DNA from: Tepidimonas aquatica
Lineage (GTDB): Bacteria; Pseudomonadota; Gammaproteobacteria; Burkholderiales; Burkholderiaceae_C
Direction: 5' to 3'
DNA length: 36,122 bases
NCBI RefSeq assembly: GCF_007556585.1
Contig: NZ_VJNA01000026.1
Span: 1-36,122, forward strand
The notes below the pieces were generated by a model. That model was not told the origin of the DNA and made no database searches. It saw only the letters and a program-made list of their open reading frames with translations. Of the stretch, positions 26,585 through 35,379 are shown one piece after another. Numbering within the stretch: the stretch's first letter is position 1; the number at the start of each line of letters is the position of its first letter. A program made the position numbers and the translations under genes.

Positions 26585-26839
26585 ATGAAGATCATGCGCG
26601 TGGAAAAAACCCTGGTGTCGACCAACCGCATCGAGGCCTTTGGGCACCGCCCGCTGTTGGTGGTGCAGGAAAAAGTCGGCGGTGCGCGCAGCGTCGCGGT
26701 CGACGCCGTGGGGTGTGTGCCAGGAGACTGGGTGATATGTGTGGGTTCGTCGGCGGCGCGTGAAGCCGCCGGCTCCAAAGACTTTCCGTCCGACTTGACC
26801 ATCGTCGGCATCATCGACCACTGGAATCCGGAAGGGTGA
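26585..26839 (+). CDS. csoS4A: Carboxysome vertex protein CsoS4A
   Basis: Pentameric bacterial microcompartment vertex (BMV/EutN-CcmL) protein that closes the corners of the shell. The 84-residue product has the family features: N-terminal MRVEKTLVST, the central GAVGC-like AVGCVPGDWVICVGSSAAR, and the C-terminal IVGIIDHWN. The ATG at 26585 begins MKIMRVEK; the second Met (MRVEK) is a possible start. It sits between csoS3 and csoS4B with gaps of 23 and 4 bases, consistent with tight co-translation of two low-copy vertex proteins. Confidence 0.95.
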   Translation: MKIMRVEKTLVSTNRIEAFGHRPLLVVQEKVGGARSVAVDAVGCVPGDWVICVGSSAAREAAGSKDFPSDLTIVGIIDHWNPEG

Positions 26840-26843
26840 GGCG

Positions 26844-27161
26844 ATGGACATCGTGCGCGTGGTCGACGAGTTGGTGTGCACCCGGCGTGTGCCGGGGTTG
26901 GGACAGGCCAGCCTGCGCGTCGTGCGCAGCGCGCAGGGCGCGCTGTCGGTGGCCACCGACCCGGTCGGCGTGCCGGTGGGGCGCTGGGTCTTTGCCACCA
27001 CCGGCAGCGCCGCGCGCCTGGCCATGCCCGACACGACGTGCATGACGGATTTGACGATTTGCGGAATCATCGACCACTGGGACGAAGGCGATGGCGCCAG
27101 CCCAGCGGCCGCGGACGAGCATCGAGCCCCGGGCAAGGCGTCCGGGGCGAGCAAGGGGTGA
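26844..27161 (+). CDS. csoS4B: Carboxysome vertex protein CsoS4B
   Basis: Second pentameric vertex paralogue. The 105-residue product has MDIVRVVDELVCTRRVPGL, the loop VGVPVGRWVFATTGSAAR and TICGIIDHWDE. It carries a ~25-residue hydrophilic Ala/Gly/Lys C-terminal tail beyond the usual fold (about 80-83 residues), of unknown role. It starts four bases after csoS4A. The stop codon lies inside a 16-bp palindrome that precedes the csoS1 genes. Confidence 0.94.
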   Translation: MDIVRVVDELVCTRRVPGLGQASLRVVRSAQGALSVATDPVGVPVGRWVFATTGSAARLAMPDTTCMTDLTICGIIDHWDEGDGASPAAADEHRAPGKASGASKG

Positions 27162-27174
27162 GCCGATCGGCTCA
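27159..27174 (+). promoter_or_regulatory. Palindrome at the csoS4B stop
   Basis: TGAGCCGATCGGCTCA is a perfect 16-bp palindrome that includes the csoS4B stop codon. As RNA it could form a 6-bp stem with a GATC loop. It separates low-copy vertex genes from high-copy shell genes, so it may mark an mRNA processing or stabilising point. Confidence 0.4.
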
Positions 27175-27212
27175 GGTGTTTCAGCAGCAACGTGACCACG
27201 AGGAGTAAAGCA

Positions 27213-27509
27213 ATGGCAAACACGACGGGTATTGCCCTGGGCATGATCGAGACGCGCGGGCTGGTGCCGGCGATCGAGGCGGCCGACGCGATGACCAAGG
27301 CGGCGGAGGTGCGGCTGATTGGCCGCCAGTTCGTCGGTGGCGGTTATGTGACGGTGATGGTGCGCGGCGAGACCGGTGCGGTCAACGCCGCGGTGCGTGC
27401 CGGTGCCGACGCGTGCGAGCGTGTCGGTGACGGCTTGGTGGCGGCGCACATCATCGCGCGCGTGCACAGCGAAGTCGAAGGCATCCTGCCCACCGCGCCC
27501 ACCGTTTGA
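27213..27509 (+). CDS. Carboxysome shell hexamer CsoS1 (first copy)
   Basis: Major shell facet protein with one BMC domain; six copies form a tile with a charged central pore. The 98-residue product has GIALGMIETRGLVPAIEAADAM, KAAEVRLIGRQFVGGGYVTV (pore loop FVGGG) and the C-terminal ARVHSEVE. It begins MANTTG after an AGGAG. Residues 8-94 are identical to the next gene; they differ mainly in the first residues and the tail. Whether it corresponds to CsoS1A, B or C of Halothiobacillus cannot be decided from sequence. Confidence 0.96.
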   Translation: MANTTGIALGMIETRGLVPAIEAADAMTKAAEVRLIGRQFVGGGYVTVMVRGETGAVNAAVRAGADACERVGDGLVAAHIIARVHSEVEGILPTAPTV

Positions 27510-27856
27510 TGGCGGGGGTTTGCCCAGCCGCCGCCTGCGGCAGGCGGCGCTGGTTGGCCCAACACAAGGAGTGTGACCATGGCAACGACAACAGGCATAG
27601 CCCTGGGCATGATCGAGACGCGCGGGCTGGTGCCGGCGATCGAGGCGGCCGACGCGATGACCAAGGCGGCGGAGGTGCGGCTGATTGGCCGCCAGTTCGT
27701 CGGTGGCGGTTATGTGACGGTGATGGTGCGCGGCGAGACCGGTGCGGTCAACGCCGCGGTGCGTGCCGGTGCCGACGCGTGCGAGCGTGTCGGTGACGGC
27801 CTGGTGGCGGCGCACATCATCGCGCGCGTGCACAGCGAAGTCGAAGGCATCCTGCC
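27234..27856 (+). repeat. 257-bp near-perfect direct repeat spanning the two csoS1 genes
   Basis: Bases 27234-27490 and 27600-27856 (offset 366) differ at one position, a silent change in a leucine codon (GGCTTGG versus GGCCTGG). Flanks diverge on both sides. This points to recent duplication or ongoing gene conversion. Confidence 0.95.
27530..27548 (+). promoter_or_regulatory. Hairpin between the two csoS1 genes
   Basis: Stem of eight to nine GC pairs (GCCGCCTG/CAGGCGGC) with a CGG loop, 20 bases after the first csoS1 stop and 22 before the next ribosome site. There is no U-run, so an mRNA stability element is more likely than a terminator. Confidence 0.5.
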
Positions 27857-27917
27857 GACCAAGCCGGATGCCGCCGGCGGTGGCCGCGACGCCGAGATCA
27901 CCTCCACCCGCAGTTGA
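27579..27917 (+). CDS. Carboxysome shell hexamer CsoS1 (second copy)
   Basis: Second single-BMC shell facet protein, 112 residues. The BMC domain is identical to that of the gene before it. It differs by a C-terminal extension of about 15 residues (TKPDAAGGGRDAEITSTRS) and the start MATTTG. AAGGAG lies upstream of the ATG at 27579; a GTG six bases earlier is in frame. Only two csoS1-type hexamer genes are present here, against three in Halothiobacillus. The tail may change packing or mark the facet side. Confidence 0.96.
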   Translation: MATTTGIALGMIETRGLVPAIEAADAMTKAAEVRLIGRQFVGGGYVTVMVRGETGAVNAAVRAGADACERVGDGLVAAHIIARVHSEVEGILPTKPDAAGGGRDAEITSTRS

Positions 27918-27943
27918 ACCACGCGCGCGACGGAGACACTGCC

Positions 27944-28375
27944 ATGGCGGCCGACGCGCGTGTGCTGGGGTGGTTGACACGGGCGCTGCAGCACGAATTC
28001 AGTGCCGTGCAGCAGTACCTGGCGCAGTCGGTGCTGGCGCGCCTCAGCGGCCAGCCCCAGCTTGCCGAGGAGCTGCACGGCGAAGCGTTGCACGAACTCG
28101 AGCACGCCCAGCGCCTGATGCAGCGGCTCATCGAGCTTGGCGTGGCCCCCTCGGCGGGTGCGCTGGCGCCGGCGCGGTTGGGCCGCGGCGTTGGCGACTT
28201 TGCCACCCTCAACCGGCAACTGGAACAAACCGCGGTGGTGCTGTACCAGGATGCCGCCGACCATGCGCGGCGCGTGCGCGACACCGCCAGCGAGGCCCTG
28301 CTGCGCGAGCTGGCGCATGACGAGGCCCAGCACTACCGCGCCTGGAGCCAGCACCCTGGCCCTGACGGGTCTTGA
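27944..28375 (+). CDS. Ferritin-like (bacterioferritin-type) protein of the cso locus
   Basis: Four-helix ferritin-like protein, 143 residues, often found in alpha-carboxysome operons though its role there is unclear. Di-iron ligand patterns are intact: Glu in ALQHEFSAVQQYL (about residue 16), ExxH in EALHELEHA, a Glu in RQLEQTAVVLYQDA and the final HDEAQHYRAW. It could store iron or detoxify peroxide near the RuBisCO compartment. The start MAADARVLGW follows GGAGA. It is 26 bases after csoS1 and 21 before the acRAF gene. No haem-binding Met is obvious. Confidence 0.85.
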   Translation: MAADARVLGWLTRALQHEFSAVQQYLAQSVLARLSGQPQLAEELHGEALHELEHAQRLMQRLIELGVAPSAGALAPARLGRGVGDFATLNRQLEQTAVVLYQDAADHARRVRDTASEALLRELAHDEAQHYRAWSQHPGPDGS

Positions 28376-28396
28376 AACGATGGCGAGGACAAGCCC

Positions 28397-28666
28397 ATGA
28401 GCGACACCACACCCGAAGGCTGGGCCGAACAGGGACGCCCGCCGGCGCTGTTTCGGCGCTTTGCGTTTGCCTGCTACGCCGACACACGCGCGTTTTTGGA
28501 GCGTGTGGCCGCGGTGCAGGAGGAATTGGGCCTGGCTCCGCAAAACATCAGTTTCGGCACCACGTACGTCAACGTCACGATCGCCGCGGCCGACGGCGCG
28601 CTGGGCGAGCCCGAACGCACGCTGGCCCAGCGCATCGCGGCGGCGGCCGAGGGCATCGCGGCATGA
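28397..28666 (+). CDS. Pterin dehydratase-like RuBisCO assembly factor (acRAF)
   Basis: Member of the pterin-4a-carbinolamine dehydratase fold that in alpha-carboxysome loci acts as a RuBisCO chaperone (acRAF) and not as an enzyme. The 89-residue protein shows the fold's FRRFAFACYADTRAFLERV helix and NISFGTTYVNVTI strand. The classical catalytic His-His-Pro motif is absent, as expected for acRAF. The stop overlaps the mcdA start (ATGA), so the two are translationally coupled. Confidence 0.88.
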   Translation: MSDTTPEGWAEQGRPPALFRRFAFACYADTRAFLERVAAVQEELGLAPQNISFGTTYVNVTIAAADGALGEPERTLAQRIAAAAEGIAA

Positions 28667-29274
28667 CGGCACGCCTGCCGCGTCGGCTGGCCGTGCTCAA
28701 CGCCAAGGGCGGCACCGGCAAGACCACGCTGGCGGTGCAACTGGCCGCCGCTTTGGCGCGCCGTGGCCCCACCCGGCTGGGCGACCTGGACCCGCAGGGT
28801 TCGGCCAGCCAATGGTGCGCCACCGTCACCGCTTGGGACGTGGCGCAGGGCGAGCGTGCCTGGCACGCCGACGACGTGACGCACCTGGTGTGGGACTGCC
28901 CGCCCAGCGTCGAACACCCGTCGGCGCTGCGTGCCCTGCAACAGGCCGACGCCGTGCTGGTGCCGGTGTTGCCATCGCCGTTGGACCTGTGGGCCAGCTG
29001 GCGCCTGGTTGACGTGATCCAGGCCGAGCGCAGCCGCCGGCCCACGCTGCGGGCGTGGCTGGTCATCAACCAGCTGGAGCCAGGCAGCGCCCTGTCCACC
29101 GCGATGCACGACGCGCTGCGCGAGTTTGGTCTGCCGGCGCTGCGGGCGGTGGTGCGCCGACGCGCCATCTACCGTACCGCCGCCCTGCAGGGGGTGAGCG
29201 TTTATCAACTCGGGCCGCGCGCCGCCGCGGCGGTGGCCGACATCGAAGCCGTGATCGAGGAGATGCAATCATGA
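28663..29274 (+). CDS. mcdA: ParA-type carboxysome positioning ATPase McdA
   Basis: ParA/MinD-family ATPase that coats the nucleoid and distributes carboxysomes evenly. The 203-residue protein has a deviant Walker A KGGTGKTT at 15-22 with the signature lysine, a [11 protein letters not shown] switch region and a Walker B-like HLVWDCPPS. It lacks an N-terminal HTH, as in McdA. Placement inside the cso operon and overlap (ATGA) with the small gene that follows support McdA over plasmid ParA. Confidence 0.9.
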   Translation: MTARLPRRLAVLNAKGGTGKTTLAVQLAAALARRGPTRLGDLDPQGSASQWCATVTAWDVAQGERAWHADDVTHLVWDCPPSVEHPSALRALQQADAVLVPVLPSPLDLWASWRLVDVIQAERSRRPTLRAWLVINQLEPGSALSTAMHDALREFGLPALRAVVRRRAIYRTAALQGVSVYQLGPRAAAAVADIEAVIEEMQS

Positions 29275-29513
29275 CCACCCGCCCCACCGCCGAACGTCTG
29301 GTGGCCAGCGTGCGCGGGGCGCGCCGCGCCCAGGCCGAGCCCGCCACGCCGCCAGCGACCGACACGTCGGCATCCGCCGCCAAGCCGCCGCGGCGCACGC
29401 GCAGCGCGGCCGCTGCGCCGACGCCGGCGGCTGCTCCCGTCCCGGCGGCGGACCACGCCACCCCTGCGCCCAGCGCGCACGAGCTGTTTCCCCGGCGCGT
29501 CTGGCCCGATTGA
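29271..29513 (+). CDS. mcdB: Carboxysome adaptor McdB (alpha type)
   Basis: Predicted adaptor linking carboxysomes to McdA. The 80-residue protein is almost fully disordered and rich in Ala, Pro, Arg and Thr. It has a basic N-terminal part ([14 protein letters not shown], then KPPRRTRS) likely to bind McdA. It ends with RRVWPD; a conserved Trp near the C-terminus is typical of alpha-McdB proteins, which condense or bind the carboxysome. It overlaps mcdA by ATGA. Identification depends on position, composition and the Trp, not on strong sequence identity. Confidence 0.78.
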   Translation: MTTRPTAERLVASVRGARRAQAEPATPPATDTSASAAKPPRRTRSAAAAPTPAAAPVPAADHATPAPSAHELFPRRVWPD

Positions 29514-29536
29514 CGCTTTCGATTCCACCGCAGCCC

Positions 29537-30478
29537 ATGAATACCTTGACCCGCCGTCTCTACGCGGCACGCACGCAGCAGGGCGCCGGCGCCGTCCCGA
29601 CGCCCGTGCCCGCCCACGGCACCGTGCCAGCAGCCGCAACCCGCCCCGCGGCCGCGGTGGCCTCGGCAGCCGATGGCAGCGACCCGCTGGCCGCCTACCG
29701 CATCACCCGCGAGCCGTACTGGCGCACCGTGGGCGACGAGGTGGCCCTGTACGAGGCCGCCTACGCCGTGCGCATGCCGATGATGCTCAAGGGCCCCACC
29801 GGTTGCGGCAAGACCCGCTTCGTCGAGTACATGGCGTGGAAGCTGGGCAAGCCCCTCATCACCGTGGCCTGCCACGAGGACATGACCGCGTCGGACCTGG
29901 TGGGGCGCTTTTTGCTCGACGCCAGCGGCACGCGCTGGCAAGATGGCCCGCTGGCGCTGGCGGCACGCTACGGGGCCATTTGCTACCTGGACGAGGTGGT
30001 GGAGGCACGCCAGGACACCACCGTCGTCATCCACCCGCTGACCGACAAGCGGCGCATGCTGCCGCTGGAAAAAAAGGGCGAGGTCATCGAAGCCCACCCC
30101 GACTTCCAGCTCGTCATTTCGTTCAACCCCGGCTACCAAAGCCTGATGAAGGACCTCAAGCAGTCCACCAAGCAGCGCTTTGGCGCGCTTGATTTCGACT
30201 ACCCGGAGCACGAGGTGGAGGTCGAGATCGTCGCCCACGAGTCCGGGGTGGACCGCGAGACCGCCGGCAAGCTCGTGCACATCGCCGAGCGCGCCCGCAA
30301 CCTCAAAGGGCACGGGCTGGATGAGGGCATTTCGACGCGCATGCTGATCCATGCCGGCAGCCTCATCGCGCAAGGGGTGCCGGCGCTGTCGGCGTGCCGC
30401 ATGGCGCTGGTGCGCCCGATCACCGACGACGCCGACATGCGCGACGCGCTCGACGCCGCCGTGACGACGTACTTCTGA
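29537..30478 (+). CDS. cbbQ: RuBisCO activase AAA+ subunit CbbQ
   Basis: MoxR-type AAA+ ATPase that, with CbbO, removes inhibitory sugar phosphates from RuBisCO. The 313-residue protein has Walker A GPTGCGKT at 86-93, Walker [19 protein letters not shown] sensor-1 and an arginine-finger region. An N-terminal Ala/Pro-rich extension of about 45 residues ([16 protein letters not shown]...) precedes the conserved core and is longer than in many CbbQ proteins (~267 residues). The ATG at 29537 was chosen over an in-frame TTG 27 bases earlier. cbbO follows 16 bases later. Confidence 0.94.
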   Translation: MNTLTRRLYAARTQQGAGAVPTPVPAHGTVPAAATRPAAAVASAADGSDPLAAYRITREPYWRTVGDEVALYEAAYAVRMPMMLKGPTGCGKTRFVEYMAWKLGKPLITVACHEDMTASDLVGRFLLDASGTRWQDGPLALAARYGAICYLDEVVEARQDTTVVIHPLTDKRRMLPLEKKGEVIEAHPDFQLVISFNPGYQSLMKDLKQSTKQRFGALDFDYPEHEVEVEIVAHESGVDRETAGKLVHIAERARNLKGHGLDEGISTRMLIHAGSLIAQGVPALSACRMALVRPITDDADMRDALDAAVTTYF

Positions 30479-30494
30479 GCCGACGCTGACGGCC

Positions 30495-32858
30495 ATGACC
30501 ATCCACCTCGACGACCACGCCGAACTGTTGGCCGAGTTGCCCCACGGCGCGCAGGACGTGCTGCGCGGCGCGTGGCAGGAGGCCGCGCGGGCGCTGTCGT
30601 CGCGTGGACTGGACAACTACCTCAAAGGGGCGCTGGCGCTGCACCACCTGGGCCGTGGTGAGGAACTGGTGGTAAGTTTCATCCAGCACATGCCGGCGCT
30701 GGCGCGCGCCATTGGCGAGGATGTGCTGCCCGACCTGGTCAACTTCCTGCTGTCGATGGCGTCGAAGACCTCGGGGCAGGTGCTGACGCTGATCGTGCAG
30801 ACCGCGCCCACGGCTGCCCTGCGGCTGGGCGACCAGGATCTGTTTCGCCAGTTTTTGAGCGTGCTGGGCATCATGCTGGCGCAAGCGCCCCAAGGCCTGC
30901 GCCCGATGCTGGAAAACCTGCCGCGGCTGCTGGAGCAACTGACGCTGGGCGGCCTGCGGCGCTGGGTGCAGTGGGGCGCGCAGGCCTACCGCGGCGACGC
31001 CGAGGGCCAGCGGCGCTACTTCAGCCTGCAGGGCGCGGACGCGCTGGCCGTGCTGCAGCAGGAGCGCCGCGGCACGCTGTTCGTCGACATCCAACGCCGC
31101 CTCAACCTGTACCTGCGGGCGCTGTGGGGTCGGGATTTTTTCCTGCGTCCGACCGCCGGCGACTTCGAATCGCGCGAGGGCCTGCGGCCCTACATCGAAC
31201 AGTACGTCATCCACATTGCCGACGCCTACGACGACCTGCGCCCGCAGGGTGACGGCGGGCCCGTGGTGCCGGCGCTGGACGTGTACCGCGCGGCGGCCAA
31301 CCACGCCGCGGCGCACCTGGTGTTTGCGCGCGCGCCGCTGCCAGACGAGGGCCTGGATGCGCTGACCAAAGCCGTGGTGGAGCTGACCGAGGACGCGCGC
31401 GTGGAGGCTGCGGCACTGCAGCGCTTTCCCAAACTGCGCCAACAGTGGCGCGTGCTGCACCCGGCGCCGGTGCACCCGCCCACCCGCGCGGGGGACCTGA
31501 TCAACCGTCTGGCGCTGGCGTGGCTCGACCCCGCGGCCGCGCAGGCCGACACCGACCCCTGGGTGCAGCAGGGCGTGGCAGCGCTGGCCGCCTGGCCCGA
31601 CCTGGACGACCCCGAGCGCAGCCTGGCCACTGGCCGCGAGCTGGCCGAAGCCTTGCGGGCGCGCATCGCGGCCGAGGGCTGGCCGGCCTTTTCGGCGCGG
31701 CTCGACGGCCAGCGCGCCCCTTACCGCGACGACAACCGTGCCATCTGGGCCAGCGGCGCGTACGACGAATCGGTGGCGCTGGCGGCCACCTGGGCGCGCC
31801 AGCAGCAGGTGCGCCGCAAGGTCAACATCATGGAAATGGTCAACGAGGTCGACGTCGAATTCGCCGGCGACGACGCCCAGGAAGTGTGGATCCTGCCCAC
31901 CGAGTTCTGGCTCGACCAAGAAGGTGTGACCATCAACTCGCTGCTGGGTCGCCCGCCGGTGGCCGACCCCGTGCACTACCCCGAGTGGGACTACCAAATC
32001 CAGCTGGAGCGCCCCGACTGGGTCACCGTGCTGGAACGCCACGCCCAGCCGGGGGAGGCCGGGCGCATCGAGGCGCTGCTGGCCGAGCACCGACCGATCG
32101 TGCAGCGGCTGCGTCACCTCATCGAAGCGATGGCGCCGCAGGGCCTGCAGCGCATCCGCAAGGTCGAAGACGGCGACGAGCTCGACGTCGAAGCGGCCGT
32201 GCGCGCCTGGGTGGACCTACGCCTGGGTCAGCAGCCCGACCCGCGCATCATGATGCAGCACCGCCTGCACACGCGCGACGTGGCGGTGCTGCTGCTGTTG
32301 GACCTGTCGGCCTCGGCCAACGACCCGGTGCGCGGCAGCGAGCACACGGTGCTGGATCTCACGCGCAGCGCCGCCGCGCTGCTGGCCGAGGCGCTGCAGC
32401 GTATCGGCGACCGCTTCGCCATCCACGGCTTTCGCTCCGACGGGCGCCACGATGTGCACTACCTGCGCGTCAAGGACTTCCACGAGCGCTGGGGCGACGC
32501 CGCCAAAGCCCGCTTGGCCGGCTTGGAAGGGGCGTACTCGACGCGGCTGGGGGCGGCGCTGCGCCATGCCGGCCAGCAGCTCAAGCGCCAGCCGCAGCGC
32601 AAAAAAATCGTCTTCGTGTTGACCGACGGCGAGCCGGCCGACATTGACGTGCGCGACCCCCAGTACCTGCGGCTGGACGCGCAGCGGGCCGTGCACGAGC
32701 TCAGGCGCGACGGCATCGTCAGCTACTGCCTGACGCTGGACCCCCACGCCGACGCCTACGTGCAGCGCATCTTTGGCCCACGGCACTACACCGTGGTGGA
32801 GCGGGTGCAGCGCCTGCCCGAGGTGCTGCCGACCCTGTACCTGGGGTTGACGCGATGA
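30495..32858 (+). CDS. cbbO: RuBisCO activase adaptor CbbO
   Basis: Partner of CbbQ that links the AAA+ ring to RuBisCO. The 787-residue protein has a long helical N-terminal part and a C-terminal von Willebrand A domain (about 595-787). Its MIDAS site is DLSASAND (Asp603, Ser605, Ser607) with a later TDGEPADI (Asp711); this domain binds the RuBisCO large subunit via Mg. The stop overlaps the csoS1D start by ATGA. The order cbbQ-cbbO within a cso locus is typical. Confidence 0.94.
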   Translation: MTIHLDDHAELLAELPHGAQDVLRGAWQEAARALSSRGLDNYLKGALALHHLGRGEELVVSFIQHMPALARAIGEDVLPDLVNFLLSMASKTSGQVLTLIVQTAPTAALRLGDQDLFRQFLSVLGIMLAQAPQGLRPMLENLPRLLEQLTLGGLRRWVQWGAQAYRGDAEGQRRYFSLQGADALAVLQQERRGTLFVDIQRRLNLYLRALWGRDFFLRPTAGDFESREGLRPYIEQYVIHIADAYDDLRPQGDGGPVVPALDVYRAAANHAAAHLVFARAPLPDEGLDALTKAVVELTEDARVEAAALQRFPKLRQQWRVLHPAPVHPPTRAGDLINRLALAWLDPAAAQADTDPWVQQGVAALAAWPDLDDPERSLATGRELAEALRARIAAEGWPAFSARLDGQRAPYRDDNRAIWASGAYDESVALAATWARQQQVRRKVNIMEMVNEVDVEFAGDDAQEVWILPTEFWLDQEGVTINSLLGRPPVADPVHYPEWDYQIQLERPDWVTVLERHAQPGEAGRIEALLAEHRPIVQRLRHLIEAMAPQGLQRIRKVEDGDELDVEAAVRAWVDLRLGQQPDPRIMMQHRLHTRDVAVLLLLDLSASANDPVRGSEHTVLDLTRSAAALLAEALQRIGDRFAIHGFRSDGRHDVHYLRVKDFHERWGDAAKARLAGLEGAYSTRLGAALRHAGQQLKRQPQRKKIVFVLTDGEPADIDVRDPQYLRLDAQRAVHELRRDGIVSYCLTLDPHADAYVQRIFGPRHYTVVERVQRLPEVLPTLYLGLTR

Positions 32859-33514
32859 GCCCGTCGGCCGACCGTGCCCGTGTGCAGTTGCGCACCTTCG
32901 TCTTCATCGACGCGCTGCAGCCGCAACTGGCGTCGTACCTGGGCACGTCGTCGCAGGGCTTTTTGCCGGTGCCAGGCGACGCCTGCATGTGGATCGAGGT
33001 CGCCCCGGGCATGGCCGTGCACCGCCTCAGCGACATTGCCCTCAAGGCCACCAACGTGCGCATGGGCGAGCAGGTGGTCGAGCGCGCCTTTGGCTCGATG
33101 GAGATCCACTACCGCAACCAGAGCGAGGTGTTGGCCGCGGGTGACATCATCCTGCAGCAGCTCGGCGCCCGGCTGGAAGACCGGCTGCCGTGCCGCGTGG
33201 CCTGGGCCGAAAATATCCGCGCCGTCACACCCGATCACGCCACGTTGATCAACCGGCAGTTGCGCCGCGGCTCGATGCTGCTGCCCGGCAAAACGTTGTT
33301 CATCTTCGAGTGCGAGCCGGCCGGCTACGTCGTCTACGCCGCCAACGAAGCCGAAAAGGCGGCCAACGTCACGTTGGTGGACGTCAAGCCCTTTGGCAAC
33401 TTTGGCCGCCTGATGATGATGGGCAGCGAGGCCGAGGCAGCCGAAGCGCTGGCCGCGGCCGAGCGTGCCGTGGCGCAGATCAACCGTCAGGCGCGCACCG
33501 TCACACTGGGGTGA
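32855..33514 (+). CDS. csoS1D: Tandem-BMC shell protein CsoS1D
   Basis: Trimeric pseudohexameric shell tile with two BMC domains, thought to form gated double-layer pores for larger metabolites such as RuBP. The 219-residue protein has two related halves: [19 protein letters not shown]...[19 protein letters not shown] (1-115) and [11 protein letters not shown]...[25 protein letters not shown] (115-219). The ATG overlaps the cbbO stop. The shorter N-terminus relative to cyanobacterial CsoS1D (~255) is usual for proteobacteria. Confidence 0.92.
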   Translation: MSPSADRARVQLRTFVFIDALQPQLASYLGTSSQGFLPVPGDACMWIEVAPGMAVHRLSDIALKATNVRMGEQVVERAFGSMEIHYRNQSEVLAAGDIILQQLGARLEDRLPCRVAWAENIRAVTPDHATLINRQLRRGSMLLPGKTLFIFECEPAGYVVYAANEAEKAANVTLVDVKPFGNFGRLMMMGSEAEAAEALAAAERAVAQINRQARTVTLG

Positions 33515-33517
33515 ACC

Positions 33518-34348
33518 ATGGCCTACGATACGTCGGCACGCAACCCTTGGGCCGTCGACACCCCGGCCAAGCGGTTGCTGTTTCACACCGTGCGCGTCGA
33601 GACCGAGATGGCCGACGGCGGCAGCGGCACCGGCACCGCGTTCGTCGTGTCGCACGTGCACGCGCGTGGCCGCACCGCGTTCGTCGTCACCAACCGGCAC
33701 CTGGTCGACGACGTCGTGCGCGGGGCGCTGGTCTTTGCGCTGGCGCACCAGGGGCAACCGCTGTTGGGCAGCCGCTTCGAGGTGCGCATCGACGAGTTCA
33801 GCGAAGCGTGGCACCGCCACCCCGACCCGCAGGTCGATTTGGCGGTGCTGCCGCTGCAGCCGCTGCAACAAGCCGCCGCCGCCCAAGGCGCGCAACTGTA
33901 CGTGGAGCCGATCGACACGGCGGCGCTGGCCGACGCCGAGCGCCTGCAAAGCCTCGACGCGCTCGAAGAAGTGTGGTTCGTGGGCTACCCCAGCGGCGTG
34001 TGGGACCAGGTCAACGCGCTGCCGATACTGCGCCGTGGCACCACGGCCACCCCGCCGGCGGTGGATTTCGAGGGCCGGGCGGAGTTTCTGATCGACGCGG
34101 CGGTGTACCCTGGCTCCAGCGGCTCGCCGGTGTTCGTGCGCGCCGCCGACGGCAGCGGCCTGTGGTTGGCCGGTGTCGTCGCAGCGGTGTTTTTTCGGGA
34201 AGAATCGCTGCGTTTGTCGCCCGCGCCGGTGCCGGCCAGCACATCGTTGCAGGCCACCGGCAGCGAAATGATCGATCTGGGTCTGGTGATCAAGGCGCAG
34301 GCCGTGCGCGAGCTGCTGCACGACTACCTGCGCCACTGGCAAGGATGA
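33518..34348 (+). CDS. Trypsin-like serine peptidase domain protein in the cso locus
   Basis: Predicted chymotrypsin-fold (S1-type) protease of 276 residues with no signal peptide or membrane segment, so probably cytosolic. A plausible full triad is visible: His61 in VTNRHLVDD, Asp107 in PQVDLAVLPL and Ser201 in YPGSSGSPVF. A GTGTAFVV strand precedes the His. There is no PDZ domain, unlike DegP. It starts three bases after the csoS1D stop and 50 bases before sbtA, on the same strand. This suggests co-expression with the carboxysome and transporter. The substrate is unknown; CsoS2 processing, shell turnover or transporter control are guesses. It could also be a degenerate binding-only member. 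Confidence 0.82.
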   Translation: MAYDTSARNPWAVDTPAKRLLFHTVRVETEMADGGSGTGTAFVVSHVHARGRTAFVVTNRHLVDDVVRGALVFALAHQGQPLLGSRFEVRIDEFSEAWHRHPDPQVDLAVLPLQPLQQAAAAQGAQLYVEPIDTAALADAERLQSLDALEEVWFVGYPSGVWDQVNALPILRRGTTATPPAVDFEGRAEFLIDAAVYPGSSGSPVFVRAADGSGLWLAGVVAAVFFREESLRLSPAPVPASTSLQATGSEMIDLGLVIKAQAVRELLHDYLRHWQG

Positions 34349-34398
34349 GCGCGCAGGTGCCAGACCCCTAACCTGCCCCGACGAGGTGCTAGACGACC

Positions 34399-35373
34399 AT
34401 GGTGTTTGACCCGATCGTGCTGTTTTTTCTGCTGGGCTTGCTGGCCGGCCTGAGCAAGTCCGACCTCAAAATCCCCGCCGCGATCTACGAGGCGCTGTCC
34501 ATCTACCTGTTGCTGGCCATCGGGCTCAAGGGCGGCGTGGAGCTGTCCAAGTACCCGCTGGGGCAGCTCGTGGGCAGCAGCGCCATCGTGTTGGCCGCGG
34601 GGATGCTGATCCCGGTCATCGCCTTTCCGGTGTTGCGCTTCGTCGGGCGGCTCAGCCACTACGACTCGGCCTCCATCGCGGCGCACTACGGCTCGGTCAG
34701 TGTGGTGACGTATTCGGTGGCGGTGGCCACGCTGATGGAGCGGCAGTGGCAGCACGACGGCTACATGGTCGTGTACCTGGCGCTGTTGGAGATGCCCGCG
34801 CTCATCCTGGGCGTGGTGTTGGCCCGGCTGGGTGACCAGCGCGACGGGCAGGGTGGGGGACTGGCGGCGCTGGCGCGCATCCACTGGGGGCGGCTGGCGC
34901 ACGAGGTCTTTTTCGGCAAGAGCATCCTGCTGCTGATCGGCGGCCTGATCATCGGTTACGCCGCCGGCGAAAAGGGCTACGAGCCGATCGCACCGGTGTT
35001 CAAAGAGGCGTTCAAGGGCCTGCTGGCGCTGTTTTTGCTCGAGATGGGGCTGGTGGCAGCGTCCCGCATCGCCGCGTTTCGCTCGTACGGGGCGTTTTTG
35101 GTCGGCTTTGCGATGGTGATGCCCCTGGTGTCGGCCTGCGTCGGCATCGCCACCGCGCGCTACCTGGGCTTTTCGGCGGGCAACGGCGCGCTGCTGGCCA
35201 CGCTCTACGCCAGCGCCTCGTACATCGCCGCGCCGGCGGCCATGCGCATCGCGGTGCCGCAGGCCAACCCGGCCTTGTCCATCGGCGCCTCGCTTGGGGT
35301 AACATTCCCATTCAATCTGTTCGTGGGCATCCCCATTTACGTGTGGATGGCCCGCACCTTCTTACCGGGCTGA
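34399..35373 (+). CDS. sbtA: Sodium-dependent bicarbonate transporter SbtA
   Basis: Inner-membrane Na/HCO3 symporter that raises cytosolic bicarbonate for the carboxysome. The 324-residue protein is nearly all hydrophobic segments, about ten helices. It starts MVFDPIVLFFLLGLLAGLSK and has the family blocks AIGLKGGVELS (about 51-61), HYGSVSVVTYSVA and YASASYIAAPAAMR. It is shorter than cyanobacterial SbtA (about 370). The central cytosolic loop (around GDQRDGQGGG) is short, so partner binding may differ. sbtB follows six bases later. Confidence 0.93.
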   Translation: MVFDPIVLFFLLGLLAGLSKSDLKIPAAIYEALSIYLLLAIGLKGGVELSKYPLGQLVGSSAIVLAAGMLIPVIAFPVLRFVGRLSHYDSASIAAHYGSVSVVTYSVAVATLMERQWQHDGYMVVYLALLEMPALILGVVLARLGDQRDGQGGGLAALARIHWGRLAHEVFFGKSILLLIGGLIIGYAAGEKGYEPIAPVFKEAFKGLLALFLLEMGLVAASRIAAFRSYGAFLVGFAMVMPLVSACVGIATARYLGFSAGNGALLATLYASASYIAAPAAMRIAVPQANPALSIGASLGVTFPFNLFVGIPIYVWMARTFLPG

Positions 35374-35379
35374 TCCCCC

